Below are positions 16,729 to 24,600 of a stretch of 38,502 bases of DNA, one piece after another. Within the stretch, counting starts at the first letter, position 1, and each line of letters starts with the position of its first letter. The position numbers and the translations under genes were made by a program. The stretch comes from Curtobacterium sp. VKM Ac-1376 (GTDB taxonomy: Bacteria; Actinomycetota; Actinomycetes; Actinomycetales; Microbacteriaceae), in assembly GCF_015351025.1 (NCBI RefSeq), contig NZ_JADKRV010000012.1, forward strand, positions 35,783-74,284. The letters run 5' to 3'. The notes under the pieces are model-generated. The model made no database searches. It was not told the DNA's origin and was given only the letters and a program-made list of their open reading frames with translations.

Positions 16729-19481
16729 CGGTCCGCCCCGATCCGGAAGGTGTACAGCGTGGTCGACGTCGCACTGGCCGGCACCTTGAGCTGGAACGCG
16801 GGCAGCGTCGTCGCCGCGTCGAGGGAAGCACGGAACTGCTCCTGCTGGAGCAGGATGCCGGCGACGTCCTCGGCGCGGACGTTCGCGTACCCTGCGGCGT
16901 TCTGCGACGCCAGGGCGAGCTGGTAGTCGGCGGAGTCGGACTTCGCCGCGCTCGTGGCCATCGCGCCGAGGATGCCGGAGCCGTTGACCGTGCGGTCGCC
17001 GAGGTCGAGCATCACCCGGTTGAGGTCGCCGGTCAGCAGCGTCGAGGCTCCCTGCACGTCGCGCGTCGAGGCGCTCGTGCTCGCAGCGATCTGCTCGAGA
17101 CTCGCCGCCGTCTGGCGGTCGACGGCGGATGCCAGCTCGGAGCCCTGCTGCTCCAGCGTCCCCCGCTGCTCGTCGATCGTGCCCTTCGAGTCCTTCGTGA
17201 CCTCGCCCGAGGTGGACCGGAGGCCGGTGATCGACTTGTCGAAGGCCGAGATGACGGCGTCACGGCTGCCCTTCGCCGTCTCGCTGACCTGTCGTACCTG
17301 CTGGTCGATGATCTTCTGGACGTCCTTCTCGGACTGGGTGGACGCTTCGGCGAAGGCCTTGCGGACAGCGTCCTGCAGCTCGGTCTGCTGGGTGCTGATC
17401 GCGGTCAGCTGGGTGCCGACCTCCGCACTCGACTTCGTTGCCTGCTCGACGAGTTCCTGGAGCTCCTGCGCGGCGCCCTCCACCGAACCGCCGTCCTTGC
17501 GCACCGCACGGCGCACGTCGGCGATGCCGTCGTCGAGCGCGTCGATGTCGTCCGACAACGTCGTGACCGCGCCACCGATGCCGGTCTCGGAGCGGAGGTC
17601 GGTCGCCGCGACCACCGCGTCCCACTGCTTCGCCTGGTCGGCGAGGCGGTCGTCCATCGGGGTGCTGAAGCGTCCACCGGGCCGCAACGTCGTGCCCTCT
17701 TCGGCGCCGGGGCACGGTGTCGCGGTCAGGTACCCGCGCAGCGCATCCGCCTGCTCGGCATCGAGCTGGTCGGTCGCCGCGAGTGCACAGAGCTGGTCGG
17801 CGACCTCACGGTTCTGGGCCTGCATCGAGGTGCTGAACAGACCGTCCCCGGCGTTGCCCACCAGCGCACGCGCTGCGAGCGCCTGCCGGTTCACCGTCGT
17901 GACCGCGTCGCGGACGGGACCGAGGTCGTCGGCGGTCTGGTCGCGGAGGTCCTCCAACGCCTGCAGGGTCCGTGCGACCTCACCGGTGCCGTCGGCGCCG
18001 AGGGCCTGCACGGCGGTGTCGATCTCGCCGAGCTCGGCGCGCAGGTCGTCCGACTGCTCGATCGCCGTGTCCGCGAGCTTGGGGTCGAGCTGGTCGGCGA
18101 GCTGCTGCCCGGTGCTGACCAGACCGATCAGCGAGGTGCTCACCGCACGCGACGATTCCCAGAGCGCGCAGGTCAACGAACCACGGGCCTCCTGAGGGGC
18201 GCACGTCGCCGCGTCCGGCGACGCCGGGCCGACCGCGCCCGCCAGCTGCGCACTGACCTGCTGCTTGCACGCCTCGCTGGCATCGGCGTAGCCGGTGAGC
18301 TGGGCCGAGACGCGGAGGAGGTTGCCGTAGACGCTGCCGCCGGCGGACGGGGTCTTCGGCGTGGCCGCGCACCCGTTGCCGTCGAGCACCGTGGCGGGCG
18401 CGGTCGCAGAGGTGTCACCGAGCAGGCCGTCGAGGCTCGTGGTCGTCTGCTGGAGCTGCTGCAACACCGTCGACTGCGTGGCCTTGACGGTGGCGCCGAG
18501 GTCGCCGTTCAGGGAGCCGAGCTGCCCGGACAGCGACTGCATCGTGCTCGCCAGCGAAGAGCTGCTCTCCTTCAGGCGTTCGGCCGTCCTGACGCCGAGG
18601 GTCTCCGACGTCGTCTCGAGGTTCGACCGGACCTCGGTGATGGTGCCGCCCGCACGGGCCAGCACCTCGTTGACCTGGGAGATGAGGTCGATCGTGCGGC
18701 GCTGGAGCGCCAGTTCGGAGTCACTTTCGGACCCGAACGCCGCGGTCACGACGCCCGTCGAGGACAGGTCCGTCGACAACCCCGGCTGCGCGGCGACGTC
18801 GATGGTCGGTGCGGTGAAGTCCTGGACGTCGGCGACGAGGTGCAGCGTGCTGCTCGCGCCGGAGGTCGGCGGAGCGAGCAACCGGCCCCACTGGACGACC
18901 GCGTCGCCGTCCTCGTTGGTGCTCACGACACCGTCGGTCGACGAGCCGGAGTCGGCCGAGTCCGTGACGACGCGGTCGGCGGCGGTCCCCGTCAACACGG
19001 TCGACGCCGCGATGCTGAAGGGCGCGCCCACGAGCGCCGGGGTCGAACGCGACGTGCCCGCGACGTCGTAGGTCAGGTTCTTCGACGTGACCGTCAGGTT
19101 CTCGATCGTCAGGTCGATCGACACCCGACCCGAGTACCCGTCGAGGTCGGCCAGGTCCGTGCCGGTCTTCTTCTTGGTCGAGTACTGGGTCGTGATGCGC
19201 AGTGGCAGGTCACTCGCCGCCTTCGCGGGGTCGTGATCGGTCGTCGCCGACGAGGAGCCCTTGCCTGCGACGGAGATCGCGGTGTCCGAGATCGAGGTGA
19301 TCGAGCCGTCCGCGGCGAGGCGCGTGTCGACGGTCTGCAGGACCCGCGAGGGGTCGGCAACAGGCTTGTCGTCGGAAGTGCAGCCGGCGAGCACCAGCGC
19401 AGCGATCCCCGTGACGGCGACCGTCCCCGCGATCCGTCGTCCGGTCCGTCGTGCTCCGGTGTTCCCGGCACGCTGGTTCAT
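16725..19481 (-). CDS. Large coiled-coil lipoprotein of the type VII-like operon
   Basis: This 918-aa exported protein has a lipoprotein signal (basic N-terminus, GIAALVLAGC lipobox with Cys at about 35), a beta-rich region (about 70-260), and very long helical, Gln/Ser/Thr/Asp-rich coiled-coil stretches to the end. ATG 19481 follows the strong ribosome site GGGGGGAAG. It begins the operon with the binding-like protein and the secretion ATPase. Its size and coiled-coil ectodomain recall EsaA/YueB of Firmicutes type VII systems, but it lacks their membrane helices and is anchored by lipid instead. A functional equivalence is only a hypothesis. Confidence 0.85.
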   Translation of the reverse strand: MNQRAGNTGARRTGRRIAGTVAVTGIAALVLAGCTSDDKPVADPSRVLQTVDTRLAADGSITSISDTAISVAGKGSSSATTDHDPAKAASDLPLRITTQYSTKKKTGTDLADLDGYSGRVSIDLTIENLTVTSKNLTYDVAGTSRSTPALVGAPFSIAASTVLTGTAADRVVTDSADSGSSTDGVVSTNEDGDAVVQWGRLLAPPTSGASSTLHLVADVQDFTAPTIDVAAQPGLSTDLSSTGVVTAAFGSESDSELALQRRTIDLISQVNEVLARAGGTITEVRSNLETTSETLGVRTAERLKESSSSLASTMQSLSGQLGSLNGDLGATVKATQSTVLQQLQQTTTSLDGLLGDTSATAPATVLDGNGCAATPKTPSAGGSVYGNLLRVSAQLTGYADASEACKQQVSAQLAGAVGPASPDAATCAPQEARGSLTCALWESSRAVSTSLIGLVSTGQQLADQLDPKLADTAIEQSDDLRAELGEIDTAVQALGADGTGEVARTLQALEDLRDQTADDLGPVRDAVTTVNRQALAARALVGNAGDGLFSTSMQAQNREVADQLCALAATDQLDAEQADALRGYLTATPCPGAEEGTTLRPGGRFSTPMDDRLADQAKQWDAVVAATDLRSETGIGGAVTTLSDDIDALDDGIADVRRAVRKDGGSVEGAAQELQELVEQATKSSAEVGTQLTAISTQQTELQDAVRKAFAEASTQSEKDVQKIIDQQVRQVSETAKGSRDAVISAFDKSITGLRSTSGEVTKDSKGTIDEQRGTLEQQGSELASAVDRQTAASLEQIAASTSASTRDVQGASTLLTGDLNRVMLDLGDRTVNGSGILGAMATSAAKSDSADYQLALASQNAAGYANVRAEDVAGILLQQEQFRASLDAATTLPAFQLKVPASATSTTLYTFRIGADR

Positions 19482-19521
19482 CACGGTCTTCCCCCCAAGA
19501 GAATCGTCGAGCAAATCGATG

Positions 19522-19608
19522 CTAGTTGCTGAACGGCGTCAGGTCCGGGTTGGTCTTCCCCGGGAGCCACCCCCGTTCGGGCCACAGCTCGCTACTGAAA
19601 TCCAACAT
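19522..19608 (-). CDS. Possible 28-aa small ORF upstream of the lipoprotein gene
   Basis: ATG 19608 to TAG 19522 encodes MLDFSSELWPERGWLPGKTN followed by eight more residues. CGAGGA lies six bases upstream as a ribosome site. It is the only orderly open frame in the leader of the type VII-like operon and has no membrane or signal features. The stop overlaps a -10-like TAGCAT for the lipoprotein gene. It may be a leader peptide or chance. Confidence 0.3.
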   Translation of the reverse strand: MLDFSSELWPERGWLPGKTNPDLTPFSN

Positions 19609-19651
19609 AGAGCATCCTCGGGGGCGCTCGGACCTGTCCGCAGGGCACTGA

Positions 19652-19657
19652 TACTCT
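19652..19657 (+). promoter_or_regulatory. -10 element of the 24-aa ORF / 197-aa gene
   Basis: TACTCT ends six bases before ATG 19664, the leaderless spacing seen elsewhere in this window. Confidence 0.5.
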
Positions 19658-19663
19658 GCACGC

Positions 19664-19738
19664 ATGATCCAGGGGGACCAGGGCGTCACGCCCTTTGAAC
19701 GTCGGCGCACGAACGCACGACCGGGGGCGGACCGGTGA
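19664..19738 (+). CDS. Possible leaderless 24-aa leader ORF
   Basis: ATG 19664 opens a 24-codon frame (MIQGDQGVTPFERRRTNARP plus four residues) whose TGA overlaps the GTG of the 197-aa membrane protein as GTGA. A -10 element is six bases upstream. Leaderless start and 4-bp coupling together make translation likely; the peptide itself is basic and hydrophilic, so a coupling or regulatory role is more probable than an independent function. Confidence 0.45.
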   Translation: MIQGDQGVTPFERRRTNARPGADR

Positions 19739-20328
19739 ACATCAACCTGTCGCCGGTGCTCATCGCGCTGATCGCCATGATCACCATCCCGGCCGCCGTC
19801 AGCGCGCTCGTCCGTCAGAACGACCGGAAGCGGCCACCGTCCACCGTCGTGGGCGACGAGGCGCACGGCGTGCTCTTCACCGTCCGTGCTCGCCGGTTCA
19901 GCTACCTGCTGCTCCGGATCATCGGGATCGTCGTCATCGTCGTCGGCGGGTTCTTCTTCCTGGTCACACTCAGCCTGCTCGACGACCCCGACGCGATCGG
20001 GATGCTCATCGCCGGCGTCGGCATGGTGCTGTTCGGGCTCCTGTTCGTCTACCTCGGCATCGGGCAGAAGCGCCGTCGAGTCGAGGCGTACGACTCGCAG
20101 CTGGTCGTGACGCCGATGTTCCGTGCCGCCCGGACCGTCGACCCGGCGACGATCAAGCGCATCCGGCCCACCACCAACCGGTTCGGCGGGCTCGACATCA
20201 AGGTGAACGGCCAACGCGGCGTGATCAGCGTCCTGTCGATCGACGCCGCCTATCCCGAGCTCTGCGCATGGCTCGAGCAGCGGGCGCCGGCGCAGTGGGG
20301 CGAGTTCGTGGGCGCCTTCGGGCGCTGA
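19735..20328 (+). CDS. Membrane protein with PH-like C-terminal domain
   Basis: The 197-aa protein has three likely membrane helices (about 5-25, 58-82 and 87-112) followed by a soluble domain (about 115-185) with a beta-rich pattern (VEAYDSQLVVTPMF, IRPTTNRFGGLDIKVNG) that resembles bacterial PH domains. GTG 19735 is supported by the GTGA overlap with a short upstream ORF. It diverges from the type VII-like operon; the function is unknown. Confidence 0.8.
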   Translation: MNINLSPVLIALIAMITIPAAVSALVRQNDRKRPPSTVVGDEAHGVLFTVRARRFSYLLLRIIGIVVIVVGGFFFLVTLSLLDDPDAIGMLIAGVGMVLFGLLFVYLGIGQKRRRVEAYDSQLVVTPMFRAARTVDPATIKRIRPTTNRFGGLDIKVNGQRGVISVLSIDAAYPELCAWLEQRAPAQWGEFVGAFGR

Positions 20329-20361
20329 GCGGCGCGCTGCTGCTGCACTGGGCAGACAGAC

Positions 20362-20853
20362 CTACCGTGTTCGCACGGGCTCGAAGCTCTTCACGTACAC
20401 GGCCTGGCGGATCGTGTTTAAGAACTCCCGCATCGTGAAGGAACCCTCGCCGACGTCGAATCGGTAGCGCTCCCCCTCGATGACGCCCCGCGCCAGTTCG
20501 TCCTCGTTGTCGCGGTTCACACCCCAGGTCTGCACGAGCGTTCCGCAGTCGGACGTCTCGAACACGACCTGCGACGTCGACGAGCCCACGCCCTTCAGGG
20601 AGCGAGACGAGTCCGCACTGCTGTGCGCGGAGCTGACGGTGCAGACGACGTGCAGCCGGTGCCCTGCGTCGTAGACCTTCAACGTGATCGGCCCGACGAA
20701 GAAGCCCAGCAAGGGAACGAGCACGACGAAGGCGAAGACGACCGAAGCCACGATCCTGTCTCGCCGTACGCGTCTTCGCCGTGCGAGTCGCTCAGCCCCG
20801 GAGTCTCTCAACTGCCACCCCGATGCCCGTCGCCCGGTGCGGTCAAACTTCAC
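20362..20853 (-). CDS. Single-pass membrane protein at the end of the toxin/immunity tail
   Basis: The 163-aa protein has a basic N-terminus rich in Arg, one membrane helix (about 35-57, IVASVVFAFVVLVPLLGFFV) and an outer domain containing two cysteines (VVCTVSSAH and ETSDCGTLVQTWGVNRDNEDE) that could form a disulfide. GTG 20853 overlaps the upstream 80-aa gene by 11 bp (GTGAAGTTTGA), suggesting coupling. Position suggests a membrane immunity or accessory protein, but no family is recognised. Confidence 0.6.
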   Translation of the reverse strand: MKFDRTGRRASGWQLRDSGAERLARRRRVRRDRIVASVVFAFVVLVPLLGFFVGPITLKVYDAGHRLHVVCTVSSAHSSADSSRSLKGVGSSTSQVVFETSDCGTLVQTWGVNRDNEDELARGVIEGERYRFDVGEGSFTMREFLNTIRQAVYVKSFEPVRTR

Positions 20854-21085
20854 GTCGCACCGCTTCGGAAAAGGCCAACACCAGCGCCCCCAGCTCGCTC
20901 TCGTAGGGCCAGCTGTCGGCAACAAGGCGGGCTGTGCCCTGTATCCCCCTGCGGTACGCCGGATGGTCGGGCCACTGCTCGAACGCGGCGACGAGAGCGG
21001 ATCGTACGGCGGCTATCTGCACAGCCGCCGCGGCATCCTCGACTGCGCGATCGTCGAGTTGCTTGAGCAATTCCGACAATGTCAT
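20843..21085 (-). CDS. 80-aa helical protein, putative immunity-cluster gene
   Basis: ATG 21085 to TGA 20843 encodes a helical acidic/hydrophobic protein beginning MTLSELLKQLDDRAVEDAAA. The start overlaps the stop of an upstream 57-codon frame as ATGA. Base composition is clearly lower in GC than the flanking RHS gene. Alternative upstream starts exist (ATG 21145) but lack a ribosome site. Function unknown; immunity or immunity remnant is inferred from position. Confidence 0.55.
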   Translation of the reverse strand: MTLSELLKQLDDRAVEDAAAAVQIAAVRSALVAAFEQWPDHPAYRRGIQGTARLVADSWPYESELGALVLAFSEAVRREV

Positions 21086-21255
21086 GTTCTGCCGACGCCG
21101 TGCTTGAACGTGGACATCGTCCGTGTCGCTTGCGCTCGAATGCAATCAGCACTCCAGAACGGAGCCTCAGCAAGGGCTTCGAGCGCTAAGAGATTCCGAC
21201 GCTGGTAAATCCCCGCGTAGCGAATCTCGCTAGCGAATGCACTATCAACGTTCAC
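21082..21255 (-). CDS. Possible 57-aa ORF in the immunity tail
   Basis: The GTG 21255 frame encodes VNVDSAFASEIRYAGIYQRR and 37 more residues, starting 11 nt after the preceding immunity candidate and ending in an ATGA overlap with the 80-aa gene. GGGGA lies directly against the start codon, too close for an ideal ribosome site, so the true start is uncertain. It may also be the front part of a single frameshifted gene with the 80-aa ORF. Confidence 0.4.
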   Translation of the reverse strand: MNVDSAFASEIRYAGIYQRRNLLALEALAEAPFWSADCIRAQATRTMSTFKHGVGRT

Positions 21256-21265
21256 TCCCCGCGCG

Positions 21266-21598
21266 TCATCCCGTGAAAGTCCGGACCCAATCAGCGAACC
21301 TCGAATGCCGAGTGAGATCGTATAAGCGTGACAGATCGTCGTGAAACCGTGCGGTCGCCGCCGAATCTGCCCGACCATTTGCGGCGACTATCACCACGCC
21401 TCGGGGTCCGCCTGCACCGCCGCGCACGGCCCGATGGATCTCCGCAGTCAGGTCAGCTGCATCTTCCGGGGAAGCACTCCCGAGCGCCTCGGCAACATCG
21501 GTGAACCATCGCGCCGTCTGCAGATCGTGAGCGAGGCTCAGTGAGTTCGCTACGCTTCTGCACAACTCGATTATTTCCTGCTCAGATGCACGCTTCAA
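21266..21598 (-). CDS. Candidate immunity protein of the RHS toxin
   Basis: This 110-aa small soluble protein is encoded 25 nt after the RHS toxin stop, the normal place for the cognate immunity gene. Its pattern RAVRGGAGGPRGVVIVAANGRAD recalls small immunity-type proteins with a GG-x-G-x3-VI core (possibly DUF6966-like; unverified). The start is a TTG at 21598 with GGAAGGG eight bases upstream; a longer frame to 21667 overlaps the toxin end and lacks a ribosome site. Lower GC than the toxin core marks a recently exchanged cassette. Confidence 0.6.
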   Translation of the reverse strand: MKRASEQEIIELCRSVANSLSLAHDLQTARWFTDVAEALGSASPEDAADLTAEIHRAVRGGAGGPRGVVIVAANGRADSAATARFHDDLSRLYDLTRHSRFADWVRTFTG

Positions 21599-21623
21599 CG
21601 AAATCGTCCCTTCCGCTCGAACG

Positions 21624-24600
21624 TCACGGCGTGAGCGACCAGTAGCCCTTGATGTCGACCGCATCATACGCGCGGGGTACGAAGGTCTGGTTCGTCCCTC
21701 CCCGGTAGAAGTCGCCGTTGAGCCCGGTCTGCGGTGCCGTTAGCCCCTTGTACGCGGGCATCTTCTGCGTGAACTCACCTGCGAAGCCCGCGTTCTGAAT
21801 CGATTCCTTGCCGCCGTTGGCCCAGCGAATCGGCAACGCCTTGTCCTCACGCACCTGAGCGATGCTGCGCGGCAGATCCGACGACCAGAATTCTCCGCTG
21901 TGGAAGCCATTGACGTCTCCGGAACGGAACATCGTCGTCCCTTCATGGACGTAGGTCGATCGATAGAGGCCCCACTTGAAGGTGCTCGCGTTCTCGCTCG
22001 ACAGCCACTTCGGCCGGTACGCCGTGAGACCGCTGGACGCGGCGCCGACAACGGCTTGGCTTCCGGTCGCTTGCAGGAACCCGTTGACGGTGTGCGGCCC
22101 TGGAGCCGTCGCGTAGTTCAGGGCCCCAGTGCCGCCGCCTTCGACCGCACCGCTGGCGACACCGGTTGCCGCGCGGGCCGCCAGCCCTGTTCCCATCTTG
22201 GCTGCCAGAGCAGCTCCAGTCCCAGCGCCCAGTGCACCCGTGGCGGTCCCGATCAGCGCGTCCTTGCCGACTGTGCCCCAGTCGACCGTACCCTTCTCCG
22301 CCTTCTGCGTCGCCACGGAAATCCCACCACTCATCAATCCGCCCGCCAACGCCATCACTGCGATTCCGGCAGGGCCGCCGACGCCGGTCGCCATGAGTGC
22401 GACCCCGGCCACGATCGCCGCCCCCGCAACGACGTACTCCCAGTTGTCGTTCCACCAGTTCCCGACAGCAGCGATCGCCCCCTGGTGCGCATCCCGGTAC
22501 GCCTGCAAGTCCTTGTCCGTCGCTGGCCGCAACCCGAGCGGGTCGACAGCCTGCAACGGATCGTTGCCCGCGTACGAGTACGGGTTCCCAGACCACGCGG
22601 CACCCAGGATCGGAGCGAGCGGATCAACCGACAGGAAGCCCCGCGCCGCAGGGTCGTACACACGGGCCCCGAGCCACTCCAGCCCTGCGACGGACACCCC
22701 ACCCGAGCCGGTCAGGGACACCCCCGCGGGCAGCCCGACGTCGGTGACGGCAGCGAGCGCAGCCCACGGGTCCGCAGCATCGGTCGCGCGAGCACTGCGC
22801 CAAGCGGGCTGCGTCACGGCATCGCCGATCGCGGTGACACCCCCCGGCAGGTCGAGCAGCGACGTGTCGGCGATGCTGATGAGTGACGGCACCACCGAGG
22901 CGGAGTCCCACCAAGCGGCGACCCCACCCACCTCGGCGAGCTCACCGAGCGCGTCGACCCAGACGTCGAGCCGACCGGTCTCGGCGTACGAGGCGTCGCG
23001 GTCGACGACGGCAGCGAGGTACCCCAGGTCGGACCACGCGTACTCGGTCGTCGAATCGTCGGCAGCGGTCCGCCGGATGCGTCGGCCGAGACCGTCGTGG
23101 ACGTACTCCGTCCGGCCGACCTCGGTGATCGTCGCGACCAGCTGACCGGCAGCGTCGTACTCGTGGCGCGTCTCGACACCGCCGACGGATTCGACGACGA
23201 GGCGCCCACCGTCGTCGTAGGTCCACGTCGAGCCCCCGGCGCGCACGAGCTGCCCGGCCGCGTCGTACTCGTACGACACCGCTCCGGACGGCCCGTCGAT
23301 CGCGGTGATCCGCGCGTCGGCATCGCGCTCGATGCGTGTGCTGGTGGCACCGTCGAGCGTGGTCGAGGTGTGCGCGACGAGGGCGCCTCCCTCGTACGAC
23401 CACGACTGCACCAGGTCGCCCGTGGCCGCCTGGACGATCCGACCCGAGGCGTCGTAGGAGAACGTCCCGGCAGCGGTGCCGTCACGGTCCGCCCCGACGA
23501 CCCGGCCGACGGCGTCGCGACGGTAGGTGGTGCGGGTCCCGTTCGGGTCGACCCGAGCGGTGCGGTTGCCGTCGGCGTCGTACTCCCACGCGACGGACTT
23601 GTCGCCGCGGGCTCGGCGGACGAGCAGGCCACGGCGGTCGTGCTGGAGCTCGTGCTCGATCGTCCGGCCTGCACCACGGGTGTGGTCCGACACGACGACA
23701 GTTCGGTGGACGGTGTCGCGGGTGATCTCCGACTGCACCGCACCGTCGACGAGCACGGCCCGCTGGCGGCCGGCTGCGTCGTACGTCCACTCGGTGGTGC
23801 GGCCGTCGGGATCCGTTTGGCGGATCTGGCGCCCGGCCGGGTCGTAGGCCGCCGTGGTGGTCCGTCCGAGCGGGTCGGTGACGGCGACCACGCGGTCGGC
23901 GGCGTCGTACTCCCGTCGAGTGGTGCCGCCGGCAGGGTCGGTGATCGTCACCAGGCGCCCGCGCTCGTCGTACTCGAACGAGGTGACCCCGTCGAGACCG
24001 TTGACGACCTGGATCAGCTGCCCCGCGGCGTCGTAGCGGAACCGACGACGGCCGAAGCGTGCGTCGTGGCTGGAGACGAGCCTCCCGGCCTGGTCGTAGC
24101 GGAACCGTGCGGTGCCGGAACCCGGAGTCGTCTGCGTGACCACGCGTCCGACGGCGTCGTACGTGACCTCCTCGACCTCACCGGTGGGCAGGGTCCGGGC
24201 CACGACACGGGAGTCCGCGTCGTAGGTGAGCGTCGTCCGTGCCCCAGCGGCGTCGGTGGCTGCGGCGGGACGCCCGCAGGCGTCGTACTCGTACGTGGAG
24301 CGCGCGCCCGAGGGGGTGACCAGCGCGACGACACGACCGGCGAGGTCACGCTCGAGTCGGGTCAGTCCGCCTTCGCCGTCGACGAGTTCGACGGGCCGAC
24401 CGGCGGCGTCGTAGGTGACGAGTTCGGAACCGGTCTCGGCAGACGTGGACTCGACGGGTCGGCCGTACTCGTCGAACCGGACGGTCGCGGTGTCGAAGGC
24501 GTCGCGCAGCGTCGCGACACCGGTCGCGACGTCGTCCGAGAACTCCTGGCGGACACCCGTCGGGTCGACGGTCGCCGTCAACTCGCCGACGACGTCGTAC

